Assembly: GCF_900292035.1 (NCBI RefSeq)
Contig: NZ_OMPO01000001.1
Span: 1,495,192 to 1,559,191, forward strand
Length of the DNA: 64,000 nt
Direction: 5' to 3'
Source of the DNA: Blastococcus sp. Marseille-P5729
GTDB lineage: Bacteria; Actinomycetota; Actinomycetes; Mycobacteriales; Antricoccaceae
A program made the translations under genes and the position numbers. Below the pieces are notes generated by a model. It saw only the letters and a list, made by a program, of their open reading frames with translations. It ran no database searches and had not been told where the DNA came from. This document shows, one piece after another, positions 1 through 8,312 of this stretch (position 1 is the first letter of the stretch; each line of letters begins with the position of its first letter).

Positions 1-566
1 GCACCGCCGTGACCCAGCTGTTCAGCGAGGGGACGGTCACCGGCTGCGGCCAGGCGACTTCCGCGGTCGGGCCGTTCTACTGCCCGAACGACGAGAAGAT
101 CTACATCGACATGTCATTCTTCGACACCCAGCTGCAGCAGCTCGGCGCCGAGAACACCACCTTCGTCCAGGCGTACGTTGTCGCGCACGAGTACGGGCAC
201 CACCTGCAGAACATCCTCGGCGTCCTCCAGCAGGGTCAGCAGATGGACCAGTCCGGCCCCAACTCCGGCGCCGTGCGCGTCGAGCTGATGGCCGACTGCC
301 TGGCGGGCGTGTGGACCCACCACGCCACCGGCACCACCGACGAGTCGGGCGTGAAGATCATCAACTCGATCACCGACGAGGACATCCAGTCCGGCTTGAA
401 CGCCGCATCGTCGATCGGTGATGACCACATCCAGGAGCAGACGCAAGGCCAGGTCAACCCCGAGTCGTTCACGCACGGCACCTCCCAGCAGCGCTACAAC
501 TGGTTCAAGAAGGGCATCGACTCCGGCGAGCTCGGCCAGTGCGACACCTTCTCCGGCGGCATCTAG
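1..566 (+). CDS. Neutral zinc metallopeptidase, 5'-truncated
   Basis: The reading frame is open from the window edge, so the N-terminus lies outside. The 188 visible residues match the C-terminal half of the neutral zinc metallopeptidase (YpfJ-like) family. The zinc motif HEYGHH is near visible residue 62, and a glutamate-containing stretch RVELMADCLAGVW follows about 35 residues later, as expected for the third zinc ligand. The family is usually membrane-anchored with an extracytoplasmic peptidase domain; the anchor would be in the missing part. The substrate is unknown. The stop codon is 31 bases before the aquaporin start on the same strand, so the two may share a transcript, but no functional link is known. 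Confidence 0.85.
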   Translation, partial: TAVTQLFSEGTVTGCGQATSAVGPFYCPNDEKIYIDMSFFDTQLQQLGAENTTFVQAYVVAHEYGHHLQNILGVLQQGQQMDQSGPNSGAVRVELMADCLAGVWTHHATGTTDESGVKIINSITDEDIQSGLNAASSIGDDHIQEQTQGQVNPESFTHGTSQQRYNWFKKGIDSGELGQCDTFSGGI

Positions 567-597
567 AACGTTCGGCCTCACGTTGAAAGGAGCCCGC

Positions 598-1440
598 ATG
601 GGCGCCCTCAAGAGCTACCTCGCCGAGTTCATCGGCACCATGGTCCTGGTGATCGGCGGCGTGGGAACCGCGGTGATCGCAGGCGACCAGGTCGGTTACC
701 TCGGCATCGCCCTGGCCTTCGGCCTGACGCTGGTCTTCCTGGTCTACGCGATCGGACCGATCTCCGGCTGCCACGTCAACCCGGCAGTCACCCTGGGCCT
801 GCTGGCCACGGGCAAGATCGCACTGAAGGACGCCATCGCGTACGTCGTCGCGCAGTTCCTGGGCGGCATCGCGGGCGCGGCGATCGTGTTCGGCATCGCG
901 CACGGCAACCCGACGTACACCCGCTCCATCGACGGCCTCGGCGCGAACGGCTACGGCACCGGCAGCCCCGACGGGTACAGCCTCGCGTCGTCCTTCGGCG
1001 CCGAGATCGTGCTGACCTTCCTGCTGGTGTTCGTCGTCCTCGCCGCGACCGACCGGATCGGCACCGCGGCGCTCGCCGGCCTGGCGATCGGTACCACGCT
1101 GATCATCTGCCACCTCGTGGGCATCCCGATCACCGGCACCTCGGTGAACCCGGCCCGCTCGCTCGGCCCGGCGTTGTTCGCCGGCGGAGACGCGCTGAGC
1201 CAGTTGTGGCTGTTCCTGGTCGCCCCCGCCATCGGCGGAGTGATCGGCGCACTCGTCTACAACATCCTCTTCGGTCAGGACAAGGTCGGCTACGAGGGCG
1301 AGCTGAACGTCGACGGTCGAGAGGACGGCGATCCGCTCGACCGCACACCCGGCACTCGGGACGCCCGGCACGACGCGCTTTCGACGGCCGGCCGGGATGG
1401 CGCGGTCGATCCGTCGGCGCGCACCGACGACGCGCGGTAG
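598..1440 (+). CDS. aqpZ: Aquaporin, MIP family (AqpZ-like water channel)
   Basis: 280-residue six-helix channel with both half-helix boxes intact: HVNPAV (N61-P62-A63) and SVNPAR (N184-P185-A186). The residue after the second box is Arg, as in water-selective aquaporins. The ATG at 598 follows GAAAGGAG at 585-592; longer upstream frames overlap the preceding gene and are not needed. About 50 polar, charged residues follow the last helix, longer than in E. coli AqpZ (231 aa), and probably form a cytoplasmic tail. Expected role is passive water flux in osmotic adaptation. A glycerol-facilitator role is less likely from the length and box context. Confidence 0.9.
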   Translation: MGALKSYLAEFIGTMVLVIGGVGTAVIAGDQVGYLGIALAFGLTLVFLVYAIGPISGCHVNPAVTLGLLATGKIALKDAIAYVVAQFLGGIAGAAIVFGIAHGNPTYTRSIDGLGANGYGTGSPDGYSLASSFGAEIVLTFLLVFVVLAATDRIGTAALAGLAIGTTLIICHLVGIPITGTSVNPARSLGPALFAGGDALSQLWLFLVAPAIGGVIGALVYNILFGQDKVGYEGELNVDGREDGDPLDRTPGTRDARHDALSTAGRDGAVDPSARTDDAR

Positions 1441-1458
1441 CCGGGCCACGGTCTCCGC

Positions 1459-1492
1459 GGAGGGCGCGGCCTCCTGCGAGGGCGCGCCCTCC
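1459..1492. terminator. Hairpin between convergent genes
   Basis: A perfect 10-bp stem (1459-1468 with 1483-1492, GGAGGGCGCG) sits between the convergent aquaporin and nucleoside hydrolase genes. There is no clear U-tract, so it may act as a bidirectional GC-rich terminator typical of actinomycetes. Its left arm begins just after the aquaporin stop and its right arm ends just before the hydrolase stop. Confidence 0.45.
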
Positions 1493-1494
1493 CG

Positions 1495-2487
1495 TCATGT
1501 CTGCGTAGCGTCCCGCCGACGAGTCAACCGTTCTACGAGCCGGTCGGGGAAGGTTCCGGCGGTCTCGAGCACAACGCGGCAGCGTGCATCGTCCTGGCGC
1601 GGAAACCCGCGGTAGCGGCCTCGGGTGTCGCAGATCGTTGCTCCCCTGCTGGGCCCGTCGGTGCAGTCGATCTCGACCCTGATGACGGGTGCGAGCATCG
1701 GCAGGACGTCGCCGACGGCGATCGCCGCAGCCAACGCGTCATGGCACGGGGAGCTGCGCTCGGTGTACGAGTCGGCGTGGAAGAACTCGAAGTAGAAGTC
1801 GGTGATCGCCGCGACGAAGCGGGCTGCCGGTTGGTCGCTGGCGGCTAGCGCAGCGCGGTGTCGCTCCGTGACCACCTCGCGCATCGTCACATCGAGCGGC
1901 ACGAGCGTGATCGGCCAGTCGGCGCTCAGCACCGCGTGGGCTGCCTCTGGGTCGTGCAGGATGTTGGCCTCGGCTGCTGCTGTCTGGTTGCCTGGCGCGT
2001 CGGCCGCGCCGCCCATCACGGTCACCCCGGCGACGAGGGCTGGCAGGTCTGGTTCGATGCCGAGGGCGAGCGCCAGATTCGTCAACGGCCCGGTAGCGAG
2101 GATGTGCAGCTCGCCGGGCCTTGCGCGAGCGGCGTGCACGATCAGCTCGGCCGCACTGCGCGAATCCAGCGGTCGCTCGGAGGCAGGAAGCCCGACGCCG
2201 CCTAGACCATCCTCACCGTGCACGTGTGGCGCAAGCTCGGGGATGTCTCCGCGCAGACTCCGCGAGGCCCCAACGGCGACCGGTATCGCGTCTGCATCCA
2301 CAAGGTCGAGAACTCGTAGGCAGTTGGCCGCAGCAGCCGGCGCCGTCGTATTACCGAAAACTGTCGATATAGACGCAATCTCGGCACGCTCGTCGAGCAG
2401 CAGGTACAGGAGGGCCATCGCGTCGTCCACTCCGGTATCGCAGTCGACGTGTAGCACCCGGGCATCAGCAATCCTCACGGCAGCCAT
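1495..2487 (-). CDS. Inosine-uridine preferring nucleoside hydrolase
   Basis: 330 residues, the usual length for this family. The calcium-binding signature DxDxxxDD is at D15, D17, D21 and D22, and a later conserved aspartate sits in CHDALA. The enzyme cleaves the N-glycosidic bond of purine or pyrimidine ribonucleosides for salvage; base preference cannot be read from the sequence. The ATG at 2487 is chosen because CCTGAAAGG lies just upstream; the longer frame to 2562 adds 25 arginine-rich residues unlike the family. It is transcribed divergently from the SDR gene at 2682. Confidence 0.9.
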   Translation of the reverse strand: MAAVRIADARVLHVDCDTGVDDAMALLYLLLDERAEIASISTVFGNTTAPAAAANCLRVLDLVDADAIPVAVGASRSLRGDIPELAPHVHGEDGLGGVGLPASERPLDSRSAAELIVHAARARPGELHILATGPLTNLALALGIEPDLPALVAGVTVMGGAADAPGNQTAAAEANILHDPEAAHAVLSADWPITLVPLDVTMREVVTERHRAALAASDQPAARFVAAITDFYFEFFHADSYTERSSPCHDALAAAIAVGDVLPMLAPVIRVEIDCTDGPSRGATICDTRGRYRGFPRQDDARCRVVLETAGTFPDRLVERLTRRRDATQT

Positions 2488-2681
2488 CCTTTCAGGCGCC
2501 CGGCTCAGCACGAGCGACCGGAGCGGGAGCTCCCGACGAGCGCGGAGTGAAGACCTCGGCACCTTCTCACGCGGTCACCGAGGTGCCCGGTTGCCGATCG
2601 GTAGTCTGGCGCATGATCCCTCCGCCGTTCCCTCCTTTCGCAGGGCAGGGTGGAGCCCCCACGAGTGGAAGGAGCAGCGGC

Positions 2682-3368
2682 ATGCGGCACATCGGTGAGA
2701 GCCTCGGCGGCAAGCGGGTCTTGATCACCCAAGCCAGCGAGTTCATGGGCCCCGTTCTGGTCGAGGCGTTCAAGTCGTACGGCGCCGACGTCGTCGTCGA
2801 CGAGCGCGTGCTCGACAGCGGCCTCGCCGGCGAGGAGGTCGCCACCGCCGCAGGTGAGGTCGACGTCCTGATCGCCAACCTCGGCGTCCCGGCGCCCAGC
2901 ACCAAGGCACACGAGATCGGCGACGACGAGTTCCGGTACGCCTTCGCGCACATCGTCGATCCGCTGCCCGGCCTGTTCCGCGGCGTGCTGCCAGGGATGC
3001 TCGAGCGCCGCCGCGGCAAGATCGTCGTGATGGGCAGCGCGCAGGCGCTACGGAGCCAGAAGCGGGTCGCCACCTACGCCGCGGCGCGCAGCGCGCAAGC
3101 CGGGTTTGTCCGCGCCGCCGGGATCGAGGCTGCGCCGTCCAACGTGCAGATCAACATGATCGCGCAGAACTTCATCGAGAACCCGATGTACTACGGACCT
3201 GAGGTCCAGGCGAACCCAGCCTTCCAAGAGCGGCTGCGGCGCGAGGTTCCCGCGGGGCGTCTCGGCACTCCCGAGGAGGACGCGCAGTTCGCCGTGTTCC
3301 TCGCCTCCGACGAGGTGGGCTTCTTCGCCGGGCAGTCCATCTCTTTCTCCGGCGGCTGGGCAACCTGA
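2682..3368 (+). CDS. SDR-family enzyme with halohydrin dehalogenase signatures
   Basis: 228 residues with a short-chain dehydrogenase fold. Two features separate it from oxidoreductases. The catalytic triad reads S119, Y132, R136 (S-x12-Y-x3-R), with Arg in place of the usual Lys, the spacing known for HheC. The N-terminal region, where SDRs bind NAD(P) with TGxxxGxG, reads T16-QASE-F21-M-G23, fitting the T-x4-(F/Y)-x-G halide-pocket motif described for halohydrin dehalogenases. The C-terminal part (RLGT, then FLAS, then a GQ-x5-GG segment) also resembles HheC. Predicted activity is reversible epoxide/haloalcohol conversion without a nicotinamide cofactor. The start at 2682 follows GGAAGGAG. 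Family assignment as SDR is near certain; the dehalogenase call is motif-based. Confidence 0.8.
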   Translation: MRHIGESLGGKRVLITQASEFMGPVLVEAFKSYGADVVVDERVLDSGLAGEEVATAAGEVDVLIANLGVPAPSTKAHEIGDDEFRYAFAHIVDPLPGLFRGVLPGMLERRRGKIVVMGSAQALRSQKRVATYAAARSAQAGFVRAAGIEAAPSNVQINMIAQNFIENPMYYGPEVQANPAFQERLRREVPAGRLGTPEEDAQFAVFLASDEVGFFAGQSISFSGGWAT

Positions 3369-3522
3369 CGAACGACGTCCCCACCGCCGTCCTGCTCGGC
3401 TTCCAGGTTCTCGCGAGCTTCATGGGAGTTTTCGGGTTCGCGGTGGTCTTCAACTGACCGGCGCTGGTCGCCTTGGCCGCCCCCGGCGAATGAGGTGGCC
3501 GTTCGCGAGGCCAGCAGGAACG

Positions 3523-3556
3523 AGAACGGGCGAGCCCTCGCGGACTCGCCCGTTCT
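3523..3556. terminator. 12-bp stem-loop downstream of tRNA-Arg and the SDR gene
   Basis: Perfect inverted repeat AGAACGGGCGAG (3523-3534) with its complement at 3545-3556 and a 10-base loop. It lies about 25 bases past the 3' end of the minus-strand tRNA-Arg gene and 155 bases past the SDR stop, so it can serve both strands. Confidence 0.6.
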
Positions 3557-3581
3557 TCACATGATGCGCGGCTACAAAGTG

Positions 3582-3655
<74 letters not shown>

Positions 3656-3816
3656 TCGTGCGGCTTCCCGCGAAGTGCGTTGTCCAGTATGGCATATCGC
3701 GCGAGGCCGCGGCGATGTGTTTTGGCACACCGCCCCCGCGGAGGATGCGGGACCCCGTCCGTTCGTCGCTCCTACGTCGCGTCGAACGTCCTCCTCAAAT
3801 CCCGGACTCCGCTTCG

Positions 3817-3906
3817 CGGAGGATGCGGGATTTGAACCCGCGAGGGGCGAGTAGCCCCAACCGCATTAGCAGTGCGGCGCCATAGACCGGACTAGGCGAA
3901 TCCTCC
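3817..3906 (-). tRNA. tRNA-Ser (GCT)
   Basis: 90-nt class II tRNA on the minus strand with acceptor GGAGGAT/ATCCTCC, anticodon stem CCGCA/TGCGG around loop CTGCTAA (anticodon GCT, reading AGC/AGU), a long variable arm, and T arm GCGGGTTCAAATCCCGC. CCA is not encoded. A short GCTTCGCGGAGGATGCGGGA-type sequence just outside its 3' end partly repeats the acceptor region. Confidence 0.95.
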
Positions 3907-3997
3907 GTGCCGACATCCGAGGGACGCCTGCAACGTTCAAGGGTACAGGCCGCCGATCGCGCCCTGCAAAGCGGCCGCGCTGGGCCTCGTGGCGGCC

Positions 3998-4825
3998 TCA
4001 GAAGAAAAGCTGGTAGCCGACGAAGGCGACGATGTCGAGCAGCCAGTGTGCGATCACGAGCGGCAGGACGCGGCCCTCCTTGTGGAAGAACCACGCGAAC
4101 ACGATTCCCATCACCACGTTGCCGATGAACCCGCCGAAGCCCTGATACAGGTGGTATGCGCCGCGGAGCACCGCGGACGCCGCGATCACCGCCGGCAGCG
4201 TCCAGCTGAGCTGTCGCAGCCTCGTCATCAGGAACCCGACAACGATGACCTCCTCGACGATCGAGTTCTCCAGCGCGGCCATGATCAGCACCGGCACGGC
4301 CCACCAGTGCTCGTTCAGCCCGCTGGGCGCGACCGTCGTGTTGAACCCGAGGTGCTGAGCCAGGAAGTAGAAGCCCAGCCCCGGGAGGCCGATGACCGCC
4401 GCCAGGACCGCGCCCCAGCCGAGGTCGGTCCACGCCGTACGCCGCGAGAGGTCCAGGCCGAGCCGCTGCCACACGGACCGGCGTCCGTCGGCGTCCTGAG
4501 AACAGTGGTCGGGTCCCACAGAGCGTGGCGCGCTGCCGCCGGCGAACCGATCTCGCGAAAGCAGATAGAGCGCCAGCGCGACCGGGATGAGCGCGAAGAA
4601 GATGCCGCTGAGCTGGTAGGTCAAATCCAGCAGCGGTCGTTCGGACTGGGCGCGATTGAGCGTGGTGGTCTGCTGCGCGAGCGGTGTCGAGTCGGTCAGC
4701 TTGGCGATGATGCTGATGATCGAGTAGATCGCCGACTGCCCGAGCGACAGCCCCAGAACGATCCAGATCTCGCGCCGGTGGTCACGAATCGTCGTACCGT
4801 CGTCCGGGGCAGAGATTGAGCTCAC
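3998..4825 (-). CDS. CPBP-family intramembrane metalloprotease
   Basis: 275 residues with several hydrophobic helices (about 21-42, 70-90, 136-158, 174-190, 206-222, 232-248, 255-272). The CPBP (Abi/CAAX protease) motifs are present: E191-E192 with a following arginine, R-x3-H with H225, and H260-x3-D264. Members are Rce1-like glutamyl/metal intramembrane proteases; in bacteria they often give immunity to, or process, peptides. No bacteriocin gene is next to it; it sits alone between tRNA-Ser genes. The start is GTG at 4825 with no clear ribosome-binding site, so it may be shorter. Confidence 0.85.
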   Translation of the reverse strand: MSSISAPDDGTTIRDHRREIWIVLGLSLGQSAIYSIISIIAKLTDSTPLAQQTTTLNRAQSERPLLDLTYQLSGIFFALIPVALALYLLSRDRFAGGSAPRSVGPDHCSQDADGRRSVWQRLGLDLSRRTAWTDLGWGAVLAAVIGLPGLGFYFLAQHLGFNTTVAPSGLNEHWWAVPVLIMAALENSIVEEVIVVGFLMTRLRQLSWTLPAVIAASAVLRGAYHLYQGFGGFIGNVVMGIVFAWFFHKEGRVLPLVIAHWLLDIVAFVGYQLFF

Positions 4826-4915
4826 GACCGCGATTCTGCCCGGAGTGCGTCCTGCGGGGCAGTGGAGCGCGCTATCGGGCGATTAGCGTGCCCACCGCCC
4901 CGCAGGAGGCATATG

Positions 4916-5000
4916 CGGAGGGTATGGGATTTGAACCCATGAGGAGTCTCCCCCTGCGCGCTTTCAAGGCGCGTGCACTCGGCCACTATGCGAACCCTCC
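4916..5000 (-). tRNA. tRNA-Ser (TGA)
   Basis: 85-nt class II tRNA on the minus strand: acceptor GGAGGGT/ACCCTCC, anticodon stem CGCGC/GCGCG with loop CTTGAAA (anticodon TGA, reading UCN codons), long variable arm and T arm ATGGGTTCAAATCCCAT. CCA is not encoded. Two tRNA-Ser genes and serS lie within 8 kb. Confidence 0.95.
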
Positions 5001-5037
5001 AGAGGTGCGTCATCTAGTCTCGCACGACCGGCCGCAA

Positions 5038-5079
5038 CGACTCGGGCGGGCGTGCCGCGAGGCACACCCGCCCGAGTCG
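5038..5079. terminator. Strong hairpin after the lipoprotein gene
   Basis: A 19-bp stem (5038-5056 with 5061-5079) closed by the tetraloop GCGA, with one G-U pair. It begins 15 bases past the stop of the minus-strand lipoprotein gene and ends before tRNA-Ser, so it most likely terminates the lipoprotein transcript. Confidence 0.7.
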
Positions 5080-5094
5080 CACGAATCGGCAGGA

Positions 5095-5415
5095 CTACGA
5101 AGACGTGGATCCGCCGAGGACCTCGGCGCTGCACTCCTGGTCGATCGCCGACATCTCGTCGACGTCGTCGTCGGTGCCCTTGGCGGTCGACCCGTCCTCG
5201 ATGATGTTGTTCAGACCGGTTCGAGAGATCTTGTCGACCATCTTGGGTGCGGCGCAGTCGGCGTACGCCTTGGCCTGCTCCGGCGTCGCCCCCTGCTTCT
5301 CCAGCATCTCGACGACCGCCCCGTGGACCTCGGACTCGCTGGGCTTGCTGCACCCGGCCAGGGCTAGCGCGGGAATGCAGCACATCGCGACCGCGGCGAA
5401 CTTCTTCATACGCAT
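5095..5415 (-). CDS. Small putative lipoprotein
   Basis: 106 residues. Residues 1-21 form a lipoprotein signal (basic MRMKKF, hydrophobic core, LAGC box), so C22 would be lipidated and the protein exported to the outer face of the membrane. The mature part is acidic, with cysteines in ADCAAPK and DQECSAE that could pair. It resembles small actinobacterial DUF-type lipoproteins but no named family is recognised. The ATG at 5415 is chosen for the purine-rich GAAGGAAAGAGA upstream; an upstream TTG at 5436 would add seven charged residues. Function unknown. Confidence 0.75.
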   Translation of the reverse strand: MRMKKFAAVAMCCIPALALAGCSKPSESEVHGAVVEMLEKQGATPEQAKAYADCAAPKMVDKISRTGLNNIIEDGSTAKGTDDDVDEMSAIDQECSAEVLGGSTSS

Positions 5416-5657
5416 ACTTCGATCTCTTTCCTTCAAGCCATAGGCGCACGGCGGCCCAGGGTGCCCTAGGCCTTTCTCACACCGAACACACTAGCGGTAG
5501 CCGGAGCTTGACCCGCTCGCTCGGCAAGATGTCGCCCAACGGCTACGTGATCGTCACCTATCCACACGGGTGTGATGTCTGACCAGGCCCATACCGCCGG
5601 GTAACAGCGACCTTACGATGGACGGTGATAGTTCCCCTCCCGAGAAACGAGGAACCC

Positions 5658-7232
5658 GTGGTCTTCAAGTCGACCTATCCAGACATCGAGATCCCCCGCC
5701 TGACCGTCGCCGAGATGGCGCTGCGAAAGGCTGACACGGTTCCCGACAAGACGGCGCTGGTCGACGCGGCCTCCGGAGACAAGCTGACCTACGGGCAGCT
5801 GAAGACCTACGCCGAGCGGGTCGCCGCCTGGCTCGCCGACCAGGGTTACCGCAAGGGCGACCGCATCATGCTCTGGGCACCGAACATCATTTGGTACCCG
5901 GTTCTCTTCCACGGCGTCACGATGGCCGGCTGCGTGGCCACCACCGCGAACTCGCTCTACACCGCTGACGAGATCGCCCACCAGCTGAAGGACTCCGACG
6001 CCAAGGCGATCATCACCATCTCCGCCTTCCTGGACCGCGCCAAGGGTGCGACCGCGCAGCAGCCGGTCGACCAGATCGTCGTGCTGGACGGCGCAGAAGG
6101 TCACACCGACCTGATGACGATCCTCGGCAATACCGCTCCGGTCCCACAGGTAGACATCGACCCCGCGACCGACCTCGCGGTACTGCCCTACTCGTCAGGC
6201 ACGACCGGCTTGCCGAAGGGCGTCATGCTGACCCACGAGAACCTGGTCGCCAACGTCGTGCAGTGCCAGCAGATGATGACCACGATGGGCGAGCAATCCG
6301 TGGTGCTCGCGGTGCTGCCGTTCTTCCACATCTACGGCCTGACGGTACTGATGAATTTCACCCTCTCGCAGGGCGCCGAGGTCGTCACGATGACTCGGTT
6401 CGACCTCGAGGCCTTCCTGCAGGCGGTACAGGACCACAAGGTCACCAAGATCTACGTCGCACCGCCGATCCTCGTGGGATTGACCAAGCACCCGATCGTC
6501 GACGAGTACGACCTGTCGTCGCTAGTGTCAATCACCTCGGGCGCTGCGCCTCTCGACGAGAGCCTGGCCCTGGCCGCCGAGGCGCGTCTCGGCGTCCCGG
6601 TCATGCAGGGCTTCGGCATGACCGAGCTTTCGCCGGTGTCACATACCGTTCCCGACCCGCTGGCAGGTCAGCTGCCCCGTGGCTCGGTAGGCATCTCGCT
6701 GCCGAATATCCTGTGCCGCCTCGTCGACCCGGTCACCGGACAGGACGCCGAGCTCGGCGCCGAGGGCGAGCTGTGGGTGAAGGGCCCGAACGTGATGGCC
6801 GGCTACCTCAACAACGAAGCCGCGACCGCCGAGACGATCGTCGAGGACGGCTGGCTGCGCACCGGCGACATCGCCTCGTACGACCCGCAGAACGGCGTGT
6901 ACATGATCACCGACCGCCTGAAGGAGCTCATCAAGTACAAGGGCTACCAGGTGGCGCCGGCAGAGCTCGAGGCCGTGCTGCTCACTCACGACGAGATCGT
7001 CGACAGCGCGGTCATCGGTGTCCCTGACGAGGAGGGTGGCGAGGCACCCAAGGCGTACGTCGTACGCGCCCCCAACAGCTCGCTGACCGAGGAGGACCTC
7101 AAGACCTGGGTGGCCGGCGTCGTCGCGCCGCACAAGAAGATCCGGCACGTGGAGTTCGTCGACGAGGTACCGAAGTCCTCGTCCGGCAAGATCCTGCGCA
7201 AGGACCTCCGCGCCCGGCACGCGGGAAAGTAG
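5658..7232 (+). CDS. Acyl-CoA synthetase of the 4-coumarate-CoA ligase type (ANL superfamily)
   Basis: 524 residues, full length. The ATP/AMP motif YSSGTTGLPKGVMLTHENL begins near residue 177, the hinge region GWLRTGD is near 400, and the catalytic C-terminal lysine motif SSSGKILRKDLR ends the protein. It activates a carboxylic acid to an acyl-adenylate and then to the CoA thioester. Similarity in layout to 4CL-type enzymes suggests an aromatic or medium-chain substrate, which cannot be fixed by eye. The GTG at 5658 follows ACGAGGA by five bases. The quinone oxidoreductase follows 57 bases later on the same strand. Confidence 0.85.
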   Translation: MVFKSTYPDIEIPRLTVAEMALRKADTVPDKTALVDAASGDKLTYGQLKTYAERVAAWLADQGYRKGDRIMLWAPNIIWYPVLFHGVTMAGCVATTANSLYTADEIAHQLKDSDAKAIITISAFLDRAKGATAQQPVDQIVVLDGAEGHTDLMTILGNTAPVPQVDIDPATDLAVLPYSSGTTGLPKGVMLTHENLVANVVQCQQMMTTMGEQSVVLAVLPFFHIYGLTVLMNFTLSQGAEVVTMTRFDLEAFLQAVQDHKVTKIYVAPPILVGLTKHPIVDEYDLSSLVSITSGAAPLDESLALAAEARLGVPVMQGFGMTELSPVSHTVPDPLAGQLPRGSVGISLPNILCRLVDPVTGQDAELGAEGELWVKGPNVMAGYLNNEAATAETIVEDGWLRTGDIASYDPQNGVYMITDRLKELIKYKGYQVAPAELEAVLLTHDEIVDSAVIGVPDEEGGEAPKAYVVRAPNSSLTEEDLKTWVAGVVAPHKKIRHVEFVDEVPKSSSGKILRKDLRARHAGK

Positions 7233-7289
7233 CCGCGGCTCCTCCCGCTCGTCGCACGCGCTCGGGGCCGACGGACTAGGGTTGGCCGC

Positions 7290-8282
7290 ATGAAGGCAAT
7301 CGTCGTGAACGAGCCGGGAGGGCCCGAGGCTCTCGTCTGGGGCGAGGCCCCGGACCCCACCTGCGCCCCCGACGAGGTGGTGCTGAAGATCGAGGCAGCT
7401 GGCGTCAACCGCGCCGATGTCATGCAGCGCAAGGGCTTCTATCCCCCGCCGAAGGGCATCACCGAGATCATCGGTCTCGAAGCCGCCGGCACCATCGTCG
7501 AGGTCGGTGACGAGGTGACCGACTGGACGGCCGGTGACCAGGTGTGCGCCCTGCTGTCGGGCGGCGGGTACGCCGAGAAGGTGAACGTTCCCGCCGTCCA
7601 GCTGCTGCCGCTGCCCTCGGGGCTCAGCATGGCCGAGGGCGCCGCGCTGACCGAGGTGGTCTGCACGGTCTGGTCGAACCTGTGGGCGCCGTTCTCCACC
7701 GGGCGGGTGCAGCCCGAGGAAACCTTGCTCGTGCACGGCGGGTCATCGGGCATCGGCACCATGGCGATCCAGCTGGCCAAGGCGAAGGGCAACCCGATCG
7801 TCGTCACGGTCGGAACCGACGAGAAGGCCCGGTTCTGCCGGGATCTCGGCGCGGAGACGATCAACTACAAGGATGAGGACTTCGTCGAGCGGGCCCGCGA
7901 GATGACGGCCGGCCGTGGGGTTGACGTCATCCTCGACAACATGGGCGCGAAGTACCTCGACCGCAACATCGACGCCGTTGCCCCTGATGGCCGAATCGTG
8001 ACGATTGGCATGCAGGGCGGCAATACCGCAGAACTGAAGATCGGGAAGTTGCTGGGCAAGCGGGTCAGCTACAGCGCGACCAGCCTGCGGGGGCGCCCCG
8101 TGCACGGCCCGAACGGCAAGGCCGCTGTCGTCGCCGGGGTGACCGAGGACGTCTGGCCGCTCATCAGCTCAGGCGAGGTCAAACCGATCGTCGACAGCAC
8201 CATGCCGATGAGCGAGGCAGCGAAGGCGCACGAGCGCATGGAGTCATCCGAGCACATCGGCAAGATCATCCTCACGAACTAG
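7290..8282 (+). CDS. NAD(P)H quinone oxidoreductase, zinc-independent MDR family (PIG3-like)
   Basis: 330 residues. The GroES-like substrate domain occupies about 1-125 and lacks the zinc cysteines of alcohol dehydrogenases. The nucleotide-binding domain contains HGGSSGIGTMAIQLAKAKG near residue 150, the quinone-reductase version of the glycine motif. The N-terminal MKAIVVNEPGGPEALVW and the GVNRADVMQRKGFYPPP segment match the TP53I3/PIG3-type branch. It would reduce quinones or enones with NADPH. It may be co-transcribed with bpa, whose start is 30 bases downstream. Confidence 0.88.
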   Translation: MKAIVVNEPGGPEALVWGEAPDPTCAPDEVVLKIEAAGVNRADVMQRKGFYPPPKGITEIIGLEAAGTIVEVGDEVTDWTAGDQVCALLSGGGYAEKVNVPAVQLLPLPSGLSMAEGAALTEVVCTVWSNLWAPFSTGRVQPEETLLVHGGSSGIGTMAIQLAKAKGNPIVVTVGTDEKARFCRDLGAETINYKDEDFVERAREMTAGRGVDVILDNMGAKYLDRNIDAVAPDGRIVTIGMQGGNTAELKIGKLLGKRVSYSATSLRGRPVHGPNGKAAVVAGVTEDVWPLISSGEVKPIVDSTMPMSEAAKAHERMESSEHIGKIILTN

Positions 8283-8312
8283 AACCCTTACAGAACAGGC
8301 CAACTAGTAGTC

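Noticed and set aside
3172-3453. Minus-strand frame of 93 codons at the end of the SDR gene
   Set aside because: Arg/Pro-rich shadow without motif or ribosome-binding site.
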